Notes: generated by a model from the sequence alone, not told the origin. Shown: positions 24,903-34,025, counted from the first letter of the stretch. The stretch is 49,130 bases of DNA from Pseudomonadota bacterium (GCA_023399465.1 JAEWPB010000079.1:1-49130); one strand, 5' to 3'. Numbers and translations are program-made.

Positions 24903-26358
24903 CCATCCGCCACTGGTCTGCGCCGGGCGGGTGAAGAATGCGATGCGGCTGACGGCGCTCGACGAAGCGGCCGAGGCGATCGGACTGAAACCCGGCCAGG
25001 GGGTGGCGGAAGCGCGCGCCATCTGCCCGCCGCTCGATGTCATTGCCGCCGACGACACCGCCGACCGGCAGTTTCTCGAGGCCGTTGCCGACTGGTGCGA
25101 CCGCTACACGCCGCTGGTGGCGCTCGACGGCGTCGATGGCATCTTCCTCGACATCACCGGCTGCGCCCATCTTTTCGGTGGCGAGAAGGCCATGCTCGAC
25201 GACGTGCTGAAACGGCTCTTTCATCTGGGGCTCGATGCCCGCGGCGCGGTTTCCTCCGCCCCCGGCCTTTCCTGGGCGGCCGCGCGCTTCGGCAAGAACG
25301 GCGTGATCGCCGAGGAAGAGGCAGCGGATGTTCTCTCGCCCCTGCCGGTGGCCGCATTGCGCATTCCCGAGGAGACCGTGCTGTCGCTGCAGAAGGTAGG
25401 CCTGCGCCAGATCGGTGACCTGATCGCCGCCCCGCGGGCGCCGCTGGCCCGCCGCCTCGGCACATTGCTGCTACAGCGGCTCGACCAGGCGTTCGGGCGC
25501 GAGGACGAGCCGGTGTCGCCGCGCCGTCCGGTCGCGGATCTTTCTGTCGAACGGCGGCTGGCCGAACCGGTGCAGGGCGAAGATGATCTTCTTCGTCTCG
25601 CCGGGCAGCTGGCGACGACGCTGAAGCCGGAACTGGAGGCACGCGGCCTGGGCGGCCGGCGCTTCGAACTCCTGCTGTTCAGGGTCGATGGCCGGGTGTT
25701 CCGCATTGTCGTCGGCACCGCCATGGCAGTGCGCGATCCGGCCCGCATCGGCGGCCTGTTCGCCGAGCGGTTCACCGCCGTGCATGACGATCTCGACGCC
25801 GGTTTTGGCTTCGAGATCCTGCGTCTCAACGTGCTGCAGGCGGAAGCCTATGCCGATGTCCAGCCGGATTTCTCCGGTGCCGGTGCGGTCGATACTTCGC
25901 TTGCCGCCTTCGTCGACCAGGCGGTTGCCCGCTTCGGTCCTGAATGCCTTGCCCAGCCGGTCCTCAAGGACAGCCACGTGCCGGAGCGGGCGTCGCTTCT
26001 CGTCCCGGCCGTCGAGGAACCGGCGGCGGAGCGGCAGCAGGAAAGTTCTCCCGCGCCGATCCGCGCGACGCGCCCAATCCGCTTGCTGACCCCGCCGGAG
26101 CCGGTGGAAGCGATGGCGGAGGTGCCGGAAGGCGCACCGATGAGCTTTCGCTGGCGGCGCTGCTTCCACCGGGTGCGGCGTGCCGAGGGGCCGGAGCGGC
26201 TGGCGGCGGAATGGTGGATCGACGGCGAGGAAGCGCCGACACGCGACTATTTCCGCATCGAGGACGAGGCCGGGCGTCGCTACTGGCTGTTCCGCGAGGG
26301 GCTTTACGAGCGCGAGCCGCGGTTGCCGCGCTGGTTCATGCACGGGGTTTTCGCATGA
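24754..26358 (+). CDS. imuB: Non-catalytic Y-family polymerase homologue ImuB
   Basis: 534-residue Y-family protein that links the mutasome to the sliding clamp. Where active DinB enzymes have an N-terminal metal-binding aspartate it reads LALTFPHLPTDRI, and at the second metal site it reads ALDGVDGIFLDITG without the usual Asp-Glu pair, so catalytic residues are absent, as is known for ImuB. The C-terminal region with RRCFHRVRRAEGPERLAAEW and RYWLFREGLYER is typical. The start at 24754 follows GGAG. Its stop overlaps the dnaE2 start in ATGA, showing translational coupling. Confidence 0.94.
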   Translation: MTASFALPATTLFQQSGNRRILALTFPHLPTDRIARRRWGLSWRSAGRPDHPPLVCAGRVKNAMRLTALDEAAEAIGLKPGQGVAEARAICPPLDVIAADDTADRQFLEAVADWCDRYTPLVALDGVDGIFLDITGCAHLFGGEKAMLDDVLKRLFHLGLDARGAVSSAPGLSWAAARFGKNGVIAEEEAADVLSPLPVAALRIPEETVLSLQKVGLRQIGDLIAAPRAPLARRLGTLLLQRLDQAFGREDEPVSPRRPVADLSVERRLAEPVQGEDDLLRLAGQLATTLKPELEARGLGGRRFELLLFRVDGRVFRIVVGTAMAVRDPARIGGLFAERFTAVHDDLDAGFGFEILRLNVLQAEAYADVQPDFSGAGAVDTSLAAFVDQAVARFGPECLAQPVLKDSHVPERASLLVPAVEEPAAERQQESSPAPIRATRPIRLLTPPEPVEAMAEVPEGAPMSFRWRRCFHRVRRAEGPERLAAEWWIDGEEAPTRDYFRIEDEAGRRYWLFREGLYEREPRLPRWFMHGVFA

Positions 26359-29300
26359 CGCAGACCCCCGCTTTCTTCGAGATCGGCGCACGGACGAATT
26401 TTTCCTTCCTGGAAGGTGCCGCCCATCCGGAGGAGTTGGTGGCAACCGCACGCCGTCTCGGCCTGCCCGGGCTCGGCCTCGCCGATCGCAATACGGTTGC
26501 CGGCGTCGTCCGCATGCATGCCCAGGCCAAGGCGGCGGGCTTCGAGTTCCGCCCCGGCGCCCGTCTGGTCTTTGCCGACGGCACGCCCGACATCCTCGCC
26601 TATCCGCGAAATCGCCGCGGCTGGGGGCATCTCTGCCGGCTGCTGAGTGCCGGCAATCTCCGCGACCAGGCGCAGAAGGGCTCCTGCATCCTTGTCGCCG
26701 AGGATCTCCTGGAATGGGGCGACGATATGATGCTGGCGGTGGTGCCGGAAGCTGATTTGGTGCCCAAGGATGAAGGCAACTCACTCCATGCCCTGCTCGA
26801 ACGGCTTTCCACGCGTTTTCCGGCCCGCGTCTTTCTCGCGCTCGTGCCGCGCTATGACGGTCTCGATCGCGTCACCTTCGCCGCTTTCGCCATGATTGCC
26901 GAAAAGGCCAAAGTTCCGCTGATCGCCAGCAATGCGCCCCTTTACCATGAAGCCTCGCGCCGGCCGCTTGCCGATATCGTCACCGCCATCCGCACCCGCG
27001 TCACCATTGCCGACGCCGGGTTCCGGCTGGCCGCCAATGCCGAGCGGCATATCAAGGGGCCTGAGGAAATGGCGCGGATCTTTCGCGACTATCCGGAGGC
27101 GGTGGCCAACACCGGAAAATTCTTCCGCAGCCTCGATTTCTCGCTGGAGGAACTGCGCTACCAGTATCCGGACGAAAGCCTTGACGGGGAGACACCGAGC
27201 GAAACCCTGGAGCGGCTGGCCCGCGAGGGTGCCCTGCGCCGTTATCCCGAAGGAGTTCCAGACAAGGTCGCGACCCAGATCGACTATGAACTGGCGCTCA
27301 TCCGCGAGAAACGCTACGAGCCCTATTTCCTCACCGTGCGCAACATCATCGAGTTTGCCCGCAGCGAAAAGATACTCTGCCAGGGCCGCGGCTCGGCAGC
27401 CAATTCCACCGTCTGCTATTGTCTCGGCATCACCGAGGTCGATCCGCAGATGACCACGCTGCTGTTCGAGCGCTTCATCTCCACCGAGCGCGACGAGCCG
27501 CCTGATATCGATGTCGATTTCGAACATGAGCGGCGCGAGGAGGTCATCCAGCATATCTATCGGCGCTACGGCCATGCGCATGCGGGGCTGGCGGCGGCAG
27601 TCACCAGCTACCGGGCACGATCGGCGGGCCGCGAGGTCGCCAAGGCCTTCGGCCTGTCTGAAGACGTGCAGTCGGCGCTGTCCGGTGCTGTCTGGGGCTG
27701 GTCGACGGCGGATCTTTCCGAGCGCGAGGCGCGTGCCGCCGGCCTCGACATCCATGACCCGACGACCCAGCGGGTGCTCGGCTATGCATCGATCCTGATG
27801 GGTTTCCCCCGGCATCTCACCCAGCATGTCGGCGGTTTCGTCATCACCCAGGACCGGCTCGACGAAGTGGTGCCGATCATGAAGACGGCGATGGACGGCC
27901 GCTACATGGTCGAGTGGGACAAGGACGACCTCGACACGCTCGGGATCCTGAAGATCGATATTCTGGCGCTCGGCATGCTGACCTGCATCCGCAAGGCCTT
28001 CGGTCTGCTGGAAAGTCATTACGGTGTCCGCAAGTCGCTGGCCGAGCTTTGCCTCGATCCCCGGGACGAGGTCTACGACATGATCTGCCGGGCCGATACG
28101 ATCGGCGTCTTCCAGATCGAGAGCCGAGCGCAGATGAGCATGCTGCCGCGGCTGAAGCCGCGCATCTTCTATGATCTGGTGATCGAGGTGGCGATCGTCC
28201 GGCCGGGACCGATCCAGGGCAATATGGTGCATCCCTATCTCAGGCGGCGCGAGGACCTGCGCAAGGGACGCAAGATCGACTATCCGAGCCCGGAACTGAA
28301 GGTGGTGCTCGAGCGCACCCTCGGCGTGCCGCTATTCCAGGAGCAGGCGATGCAGATCGCCATCACCGCCGCCGGCTTCACCCCCGGCGAGGCCGACCGG
28401 CTGCGGCGCGCCATGGCGACCTTCCGCCGGGTCGGCACCATCCATACCTTCCAGAAGAAGATGATCGATGGCATGGTCGCCAATGGCTATGACGCCGATT
28501 TCGCCGAGCGTTGCTTCCGTCAGATCGAGGGCTTCGGCGAATACGGCTTTCCCGAAAGCCATGCCGCTTCCTTCGCGCTGCTGGTCTATGCCTCCTGCTG
28601 GCTGAAGGCCTATTATCCCGACGTGTTCTGCGCCGCGATCCTCAACTCGCAGCCGATGGGCTTCTATGCCCCGGCGCAGCTGGTACGCGATGCCCGCGAG
28701 CACGGCGTCGAGATCCGGCCGGTGGACATCAACCATTCGGGCTGGGATAGCGGGCTCGAGCAGGGCCGGTTCGATCCGCGCGCCATCGAGCGCCGGCATG
28801 CGTCGATGCGGGACGTGATCCGCACCGCCAAGGCCGTCCGGCTCGGCTTCCATCAGGTCACGGGCCTGAGCGAAACGGAGATGCAGGCGCTTGTTGCCCA
28901 TCGCGGCGAGGGCTACCGGTCGGTGCGTGATCTCTGGCTGCGCTCCGGGCTCTCACGCTCGGTGATCGAGCGCCTGGCCGATGCCGATGCCTTCCGGTCG
29001 ATCGGGCTCGACCGGCGGCAGGCACTCTGGGCGGTCCGGGCGCTGAACGAGAAGAGTGCTGCCGAGCGCCTGCCGCTCTTCGACCGCGCCGATCATGCCG
29101 GGCTCTATGCCGAACCCGAGGTATCTCTTCCGGCGATGGCGCCCGGCGAGCAGGTGGTCAACGACTATCGCTACCTGTCGCTGTCGCTGAAGGCGCATCC
29201 GGTCTCGTTCCTCCGGCCGCAACTGGGCGCCGCAGGCGTGTTGCCGAGCCGCGATCTCGAAACCGCGCCGAACGGACGGCGCGTCAGCGTTGCCGGCCTG

Positions 29301-29705
29301 GTACTGGTGCGCCAGCGGCCAGGCTCGGCCAAGGGCGTGATCTTCATGACCATCGAGGACGAAACCGGGGTGGCGAACATCATCGTCTGGCCGAAGGTCT
29401 TCGAAAAGTACCGCTCGCTGGTCATGGGGGCGCGGCTGGTGAAGGTGCGCGGCCGGTTGCAGCGGGCCGATGGCGTCATCCATGTCGTTGCCGAACATGT
29501 CGAGGACATCACGCAAGCGCTCGGTATCCTCGAGCGCGATCTCAAGGATTTCGGCGGGCTCGCCAACGCCGACGAGGTCCGCCGCCCGGTCGCCGAGCAA
29601 CGTCTGTCGCACAAGGCCACCGGACCGCTCCGCGTCCTCGCCGACGACATTCCGGTAAGCGACGAGGTCCGCAAGGTCATGCCAAGGGGGCGAAACTTCC
29701 ACTAG
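26355..29705 (+). CDS. dnaE2: Error-prone DNA polymerase DnaE2 (ImuC)
   Basis: 1116-residue C-family polymerase responsible for damage-induced mutagenesis. The PHP domain is at the N-terminus (EIGARTNFSFLEGAAHPEEL). The catalytic aspartates are in PPDIDVDFEHERR (D384, D386), after the CQGRGSAANSTVCY segment. Further on come the HhH region near EMQALVAHRGEGYRSV and the OB-fold near residue 975 (RRVSVAGLVLVRQRPGSAKG). The C-terminus ends MPRGRNFH, as is usual for DnaE2. It shares ATGA with imuB and closes the SOS-regulated operon. Confidence 0.97.
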   Translation: MTQTPAFFEIGARTNFSFLEGAAHPEELVATARRLGLPGLGLADRNTVAGVVRMHAQAKAAGFEFRPGARLVFADGTPDILAYPRNRRGWGHLCRLLSAGNLRDQAQKGSCILVAEDLLEWGDDMMLAVVPEADLVPKDEGNSLHALLERLSTRFPARVFLALVPRYDGLDRVTFAAFAMIAEKAKVPLIASNAPLYHEASRRPLADIVTAIRTRVTIADAGFRLAANAERHIKGPEEMARIFRDYPEAVANTGKFFRSLDFSLEELRYQYPDESLDGETPSETLERLAREGALRRYPEGVPDKVATQIDYELALIREKRYEPYFLTVRNIIEFARSEKILCQGRGSAANSTVCYCLGITEVDPQMTTLLFERFISTERDEPPDIDVDFEHERREEVIQHIYRRYGHAHAGLAAAVTSYRARSAGREVAKAFGLSEDVQSALSGAVWGWSTADLSEREARAAGLDIHDPTTQRVLGYASILMGFPRHLTQHVGGFVITQDRLDEVVPIMKTAMDGRYMVEWDKDDLDTLGILKIDILALGMLTCIRKAFGLLESHYGVRKSLAELCLDPRDEVYDMICRADTIGVFQIESRAQMSMLPRLKPRIFYDLVIEVAIVRPGPIQGNMVHPYLRRREDLRKGRKIDYPSPELKVVLERTLGVPLFQEQAMQIAITAAGFTPGEADRLRRAMATFRRVGTIHTFQKKMIDGMVANGYDADFAERCFRQIEGFGEYGFPESHAASFALLVYASCWLKAYYPDVFCAAILNSQPMGFYAPAQLVRDAREHGVEIRPVDINHSGWDSGLEQGRFDPRAIERRHASMRDVIRTAKAVRLGFHQVTGLSETEMQALVAHRGEGYRSVRDLWLRSGLSRSVIERLADADAFRSIGLDRRQALWAVRALNEKSAAERLPLFDRADHAGLYAEPEVSLPAMAPGEQVVNDYRYLSLSLKAHPVSFLRPQLGAAGVLPSRDLETAPNGRRVSVAGLVLVRQRPGSAKGVIFMTIEDETGVANIIVWPKVFEKYRSLVMGARLVKVRGRLQRADGVIHVVAEHVEDITQALGILERDLKDFGGLANADEVRRPVAEQRLSHKATGPLRVLADDIPVSDEVRKVMPRGRNFH

Positions 29706-30011
29706 CGGGCCACAAGGTCCGTTGGACCCTCCCCGCAATCAGGCCCGGCCATTGGCGCCGGTGGCCTGACGGAGATCATTGCTTGCGACCATAGTTACGG
29801 GATGAATGGAGTGCGCTCCAGAGCGTACACGCATCGGCTTGAAGCGCCTTGCCCTTTTCCCGTATCGGTCGAGAAAGCCCGGAGATCCGGCCTTTCCGGC
29901 TTCGACTTTGGTCGCTGCATGCATGGTGACAGGTCAAAAAAATCTTGACAGAAGCCCACTTCTTTAGCAGATAAACACGACAGTAAGTGTCATGTTTCAT
30001 GGACTGATCCC
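29706..30011. other. 306-base region between dnaE2 and bfd
   Basis: No gene is supported. Hairpins GGTCC/GGACC (29716-29728) and TCAGGC/GCCTGA (29739-29769) follow dnaE2 but lack T-runs. A small hairpin TGGAG-TGCG-CTCCA lies at about 29813-29826. TGAC-AG-GTCA at 29927-29936 precedes the bfd promoter, and GACA-N5-TGTC lies downstream of it; either could be an operator. I saw no clear match to the Irr or RirA boxes. Confidence 0.5.
29945..29974 (+). promoter_or_regulatory. Promoter of bfd-bfr
   Basis: A perfect TTGACA at 29945-29950 is followed after 17 or 18 bases by CAGATA or AGATAA (29968-29974). The inverted repeat TGACAGGTCA ends 8 bases before the -35 box. Confidence 0.6.
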
Positions 30012-30323
30012 ATGCTGGTCTGCAGTTGCAACTACATCACCGACAAGGATATCGAAGAAGCCATCATCGAGCTTCTCGACCAGGATTGCTGGCAGTTGAT
30101 CGTCCCCGCGAAAGTTTACCACGCGATGGAAAAGCGCGGGCGCTGCTGTGGCTGCTTCCCCAATGTTGTCGACATCATTATCCGTACGACCGAGGCTTAT
30201 CATAGCCGCAGAGACTCGACGGAAGCCGAGATTTTTGATTTCATGTCCAAGCTCAGAAAATTCCACGAAGAAAATAGGAGAGCGGACATTGAAAGGCGAC
30301 ACAAGGGTAATCGAGCGGCTTAA
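30012..30323 (+). CDS. bfd: Bacterioferritin-associated ferredoxin-like (2Fe-2S) protein
   Basis: 103-residue protein of the BFD-like [2Fe-2S] family. The cluster cysteines are C4 and C6 (MLVCSC) and C45 and C48 (CCGC), the CxC...CxxC arrangement of Bfd, which passes electrons to bacterioferritin to release stored iron. E. coli Bfd has 64 residues; this form carries an extra charged C-terminal helix of about 30 residues (SKLRKFHEENRRADIERRH). It overlaps bfr by 35 bases and is read from the same promoter, which fits a donor-and-store pair. Confidence 0.9.
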   Translation: MLVCSCNYITDKDIEEAIIELLDQDCWQLIVPAKVYHAMEKRGRCCGCFPNVVDIIIRTTEAYHSRRDSTEAEIFDFMSKLRKFHEENRRADIERRHKGNRAA

Positions 30324-30774
30324 CGAGGCGCTGTTCCTCGAACTGGGGGCTGTAAACCAGTACTGGCTGCACTACCGTCTTCTCGAAGACTGGGGCTACA
30401 CGAAGCTCGCCAAAAAAGAGCGTGAAGAATCCATCGAGGAGATGAATCACGCCGACAAGCTCGTCGCTCGGATCATCTTCCTGGAAGGCCACCCGAACCT
30501 GCAGACGCTCGCACCGCTGCGGATCGGACAGAACGTCAAGGAAGTTCTCGAGGCGGACCTCGCCGGAGAATATGACGCCCGCAACGCGTACAAGCAGTCG
30601 CGCGATATCTGCCATCAGGCCGGCGACTACGTCTCCATGAAGCTCTTCGAAGAGCTTCTCGCGGACGAGGAAGGTCATATCGACTTCCTCGAAACCCAGC
30701 TCGAACTGATGGGAAAGATCGGCGAGGAGCGCTACGGCCTGCTCAACGCGGATTCGGCCGATTCTGCCGATTGA
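30289..30774 (+). CDS. bfr: Bacterioferritin
   Basis: 161-residue haem-containing ferritin that oxidises Fe(II) and stores iron in a 24-mer shell. All ferroxidase ligands are in place (E18, E51, H54, E94, E127, H130), and M52 is the haem ligand at the dimer interface. The start is a TTG at 30289: AGGAG lies 8 bases upstream and the protein then begins (L/M)KGDTRVIERLNEAL, the standard rhizobial N-terminus. No ATG in this frame is suitably placed. The gene begins inside the end of bfd and is followed by a terminator. Confidence 0.96.
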   Translation: MKGDTRVIERLNEALFLELGAVNQYWLHYRLLEDWGYTKLAKKEREESIEEMNHADKLVARIIFLEGHPNLQTLAPLRIGQNVKEVLEADLAGEYDARNAYKQSRDICHQAGDYVSMKLFEELLADEEGHIDFLETQLELMGKIGEERYGLLNADSADSAD

Positions 30775-30795
30775 CCAATCGCCAGCATGACAATC

Positions 30796-30829
30796 AGCCC
30801 GGCGGCGTCTTCGTCGCCGGGTCTTTTTT
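30796..30829 (+). terminator. Intrinsic terminator of bfr
   Basis: CCCGGCGGCG, a TCTTCG-containing loop, CGCCGGG, then TCTTTTTT. It begins 22 bases after the bfr stop. Confidence 0.87.
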
Positions 30830-30862
30830 ATGCTCTGGTCCTACGGGTGGGGCAGTTCGCCC

Positions 30863-31399
30863 CTAGAGGGAGCGACCGGCGAGATAGCCGAACTCGGCCA
30901 CGACGCGATCGTAGACCGCGCGCTTGAACGGCACGATCAACTGCGGCAATTCCATCATCGGCTTCCACGCCCAGGCGTCGAATTCCGGCTCATGACCTCC
31001 GGGCGGCGGATTGATGGCGATTTCGCTTTCATCGCCGTCAAAGCGAAACGCAAACCAACGCTGCGTCTGGCCACGATACTTCCCTCTAAGGCCGATACCG
31101 ATCAGGTGCGCGGGCAGGTCGTAGTTGATCCAGTCGTGCGCCTCTGCAATCAGCGAGACGGTGCGCATACCGGTTTCCTCGTAGAGCTCGCGATAGGCGG
31201 CGTCGCGCGGGTCCTCGCCCTTGTCGATCCCTCCTTGCGGCATCTGCCACAGTTGCGGAGAGCCGTCATATTCGGAATTGCCGACCGGCAGCCGACGTCC
31301 CGCCCAAACCAGCCCGGCATGGTTGAGTACCATCACCCCCACGCAAGCCCGGTAGGGGAGATCCTCGGCGGCGACAGGCGCTTTCTTGTCCTTGCTCAT
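30863..31399 (-). CDS. rppH: RNA pyrophosphohydrolase
   Basis: 178-residue Nudix hydrolase that removes pyrophosphate from 5'-triphosphate RNA (and cleaves dinucleoside polyphosphates), starting mRNA decay. The Nudix box covers residues 56-78: G56-x5-E62-x7-R70-E71-x2-E74-E75-x-G77. The N-terminal LPYRACVGVMVLNHAGLVWAGRR and the segment QLWQMPQGGID are RppH-specific. The start at 31399 is chosen because it gives the family N-terminus; the frame stays open far upstream over the deacetylase gene. It lies 20 bases after that gene and is the last of the long minus-strand chain. Confidence 0.95.
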   Translation of the reverse strand: MSKDKKAPVAAEDLPYRACVGVMVLNHAGLVWAGRRLPVGNSEYDGSPQLWQMPQGGIDKGEDPRDAAYRELYEETGMRTVSLIAEAHDWINYDLPAHLIGIGLRGKYRGQTQRWFAFRFDGDESEIAINPPPGGHEPEFDAWAWKPMMELPQLIVPFKRAVYDRVVAEFGYLAGRSL

Positions 31400-31418
31400 T
31401 TCGTCCTCTTGGAATGCA

Positions 31419-32609
31419 CTAGTTGGTGGCCAAGGCCGAAACCCCGACGATCTCGATGCCGCGCAGCGTTGCCTCGTCGCTCCACTTGCGGATGGCGGAA
31501 ATGCTTTCGTCGAAAGCCGCAGCCACGCCGATGGCGCTGCCGTTGCGGCGGGCGATCCGCTCCAGCTCATCCAGCTTCTTCAGGATGGCATCCTGGTCGA
31601 GTTGCTGGTCGAGCTGCACGTCAGCGAAGGCCTGGGGCAGTTCCAGCGTCCTGGCCATGGTGCCGCTCAGCGATTGCGCCGATGATCCGTCATCGAGGAA
31701 AAGCAGGCCGCGGGACGCGATATCGCGCATGACCGGCTCGAGCGCATCGGCGTCCGACAGGAAACGGCCGCCGAGAAAATTCATCACCCCGGTATAGTTG
31801 GTGATCTTGGCCATCGCCTCGTGCAGGTTCTTGAGGTTCCTGTCGGGCGAATTGCCGACCAGCAGCGTTCCCGGCCCCGGATCGTTCTGGGGATAGTCGA
31901 ACGGTTCCAGCGGCACCTGGATCAGGATCTCGTGGCCATCGCGCCTTGCCTCCTGCATCCAGCGCTGCAGGCTCGCGCCAGTGGCGGCGAAGGCAAGGGT
32001 AATCTCTTCCGGCAATTCCCTGATGGCGCGCTGGGTGCCGGTCTGGCTGAGCCCCAGGCCGCTGACGACGACCGCCACGCGGGTGCCACGAGCCCCCGAC
32101 CACGGGCGGGCATAGTAATCCACCGGCCGCAGTCCGTCTGGCCCGATGACCGGCAACCGGCCCACTGCCGTATCTTCGAGCAGGTCGTCGTTCGGCAGGC
32201 CCGCCAGGCGACGGTCCTGGATCGAGGAACTTCTGATCAGCGCTGGTCCGCCGTTCTCCCGCGAGCGAGGGGTGTACTTGGTGACAACGGAGCCGTCATC
32301 GGTCACGGTCCGCTCGATATTCGCCCCGGAATGCCCGCTCGCGCGCGGCATGCCGCCAGAGGCTGGATCGGCCCTGTCGACGCTTTCCGGCGGCCTGGCG
32401 GCCGGACCGGCCGCCGCAGTCTCCGTCGCAGCCGATGTCACCGGCTCTGCGGGAGCGACGAGATTGTCGGGCGCCAGCACGGCATAGGCCGACAGCCCTC
32501 CGACAATCAGGACACCGAAGATCGAGGTGAGCGTAGCCGGGCGAAGACGGCGCTTCTTTGCCGTCGCGGTCCTGTTCTGGCCGAGCGGTTTGTGAAGGTC
32601 CGTTCCCAA
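31419..32609 (-). CDS. Divergent polysaccharide deacetylase family protein
   Basis: 396 residues. A short cytoplasmic, basic start is followed by one membrane helix at about residues 25-46 (TLTSIFGVLIVGGLSAYAVL) and a proline/alanine-rich linker of ~100 residues. Then comes the periplasmic 'divergent polysaccharide deacetylase' domain with VAVVVSGLGLSQTGTQRAI, ITLAFAATGASLQRWM, VPLEPFDYPQNDPGPGTLL and GRFLSDADALEPVM. The family usually follows ctpA/envC, suggesting work on peptidoglycan or other glycans in envelope biogenesis; activity is unproven. It lies 66 bases after ctpA, across a strong hairpin. Confidence 0.9.
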   Translation of the reverse strand: MGTDLHKPLGQNRTATAKKRRLRPATLTSIFGVLIVGGLSAYAVLAPDNLVAPAEPVTSAATETAAAGPAARPPESVDRADPASGGMPRASGHSGANIERTVTDDGSVVTKYTPRSRENGGPALIRSSSIQDRRLAGLPNDDLLEDTAVGRLPVIGPDGLRPVDYYARPWSGARGTRVAVVVSGLGLSQTGTQRAIRELPEEITLAFAATGASLQRWMQEARRDGHEILIQVPLEPFDYPQNDPGPGTLLVGNSPDRNLKNLHEAMAKITNYTGVMNFLGGRFLSDADALEPVMRDIASRGLLFLDDGSSAQSLSGTMARTLELPQAFADVQLDQQLDQDAILKKLDELERIARRNGSAIGVAAAFDESISAIRKWSDEATLRGIEIVGVSALATN

Positions 32610-32640
32610 TGCTGCAATCCGCCCCGGCCCCGAAAGGAAG

Positions 32641-32667
32641 GACGGCGGCGCGGGTGGCGCCGCCGTC
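32641..32667. other. Perfect 11-bp stem hairpin between ctpA and the deacetylase gene
   Basis: GACGGCGGCGC (32641-32651) pairs with GCGCCGCCGTC (32657-32667) across a five-base loop. On the minus strand only a pyrimidine-rich CTTCCTTTC follows, so it is either a weak terminator that lowers downstream expression or an mRNA-stabilising element. Confidence 0.6.
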
Positions 32668-32675
32668 TCTCGATG

Positions 32676-34025
32676 TTACTTGGTTGCTGCCGACTTGTCC
32701 GGCTCGACCGGGATGACCGGCTTGCTCGGATCGGCAGGGAAGGACGGGTCGGTCTTGACGCCGCGCAGCAGGTCCAGCGCGTAGTTGAGCTGGATGTCGT
32801 CCTTGGCTTCCGGCGGCACGTAGGCGACCGAGCCCGAGCCCTCGTCGGTCTCGTCCTGGCCCTTGATGTGGCCTGGCAGGCTCGACTCGCCTTCCGTGGT
32901 CACCCGGCCCTTCAGTTCGTCCGGCAGCGGCTGGTCGACCTTGATGTCGGGCGAAATGCCGGTGCCCTGGATCGATTTGCCCGATGGCGTGTAGTAGAGC
33001 GCCGTCGTCAGACGCAGCATGCCGTTCTCGCCGAGCGGCACCATGGTCTGGACCGAGCCCTTGCCGAACGAACGGGTGCCGACCAGGGTGGCGCGGTGCA
33101 GGTCCTGCAGGGCGCCGGCGACGATTTCCGAGGCCGAGGCCGAGCCGCCATTGATCAGCACGACGACAGGCTTGCCGTCGGTCAGATCGCCGGGGGTAGC
33201 GCTGAAGCGGCGCGTTTCCTCGGCATTGCGGCCGCGGGTGGATACCACCTCGCCGCGCTCCAGGAACGCGTCGGAGACGTTGATCGCCTGGTCGAGAAGG
33301 CCGCCGGGATTGAGGCGGAGATCCAGCACATAGCCCTTCAGCTTGTCGGCCGGCAGTTCCTTCTTGATGTTGGCGATCGCCTTCTCGAGATCGTCATAGG
33401 TCTTCTCGCTGAACGAGATGATGCGGAGGTATCCGACATCGCCCTCGACCCGCGACTTCACGGCGCGCACCGGAATGATGTCGCGTACGATGGTCAGCTC
33501 GATCGGCTTGTCGGCGCCCTTGCGCAGGATCGTCAGCTTGATCGGCGTGTTGATCTCGCCGCGCATCTTGCCGACCGCGTCTTCGAGCTTGAGGCCGCGC
33601 ACCGGCTGTCCGTCGATCTCGGAAATGAAGTCGCCGGCCAGCACGCCCGCACGGGCAGCCGGCGTATCGTCGATCGGGGTGATGACCTTGACGAGTTCGT
33701 CTTCCATCGTGACTTCGATACCGAGGCCGCCGAATTCGCCCTTGGTCTGGGTGCGCATTTCCTCGGCGTCCTTGGCATTCATGTAGCTCGAATGCGGATC
33801 AAGCGAGGTGAGCATGCCATTGATGGCATTCTCGATGAGCTTCTCCTCGTTCGGCGGCGTCACGTACTGGGCGCGAACACGCTCGAAGACATCGCCGAAA
33901 ATGGAGAGTTCCTTGTAGGTCGAGGAGCCAGCCGCTTCCGCAGGGATGCTCGCCGAATAGATAACGCTCATCGCCGTCGCGCCCATCAATGCGCCGACGA
34001 GAACAAGTGAAGCCCTACGAATCAT
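32676..34025 (-). CDS. ctpA: C-terminal processing peptidase (S41)
   Basis: 449-residue periplasmic serine protease with an N-terminal signal or anchor (RRASLVLVGALMGATAMSV). A PDZ domain spans roughly residues 95-180 (GEFGGLGIEVTMED, TPAARAGVLAGDFISEIDG). The peptidase domain has the catalytic dyad S297 (GGSASASEI) and K322 (FGKGSVQT). Relatives trim or degrade envelope proteins, including cell-wall hydrolases. GGAAAGG lies 7 bases before the ATG. The start overlaps the end of the EnvC-like gene by 11 bases, so the hydrolase activator and the protease are translationally coupled. Confidence 0.95.
   Translation of the reverse strand: MIRRASLVLVGALMGATAMSVIYSASIPAEAAGSSTYKELSIFGDVFERVRAQYVTPPNEEKLIENAINGMLTSLDPHSSYMNAKDAEEMRTQTKGEFGGLGIEVTMEDELVKVITPIDDTPAARAGVLAGDFISEIDGQPVRGLKLEDAVGKMRGEINTPIKLTILRKGADKPIELTIVRDIIPVRAVKSRVEGDVGYLRIISFSEKTYDDLEKAIANIKKELPADKLKGYVLDLRLNPGGLLDQAINVSDAFLERGEVVSTRGRNAEETRRFSATPGDLTDGKPVVVLINGGSASASEIVAGALQDLHRATLVGTRSFGKGSVQTMVPLGENGMLRLTTALYYTPSGKSIQGTGISPDIKVDQPLPDELKGRVTTEGESSLPGHIKGQDETDEGSGSVAYVPPEAKDDIQLNYALDLLRGVKTDPSFPADPSKPVIPVEPDKSAATK

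Noticed and set aside
29739..29924. Small minus-strand frame between dnaE2 and bfd
   Set aside because: No ribosome site, atypical composition, and it covers obvious hairpins.
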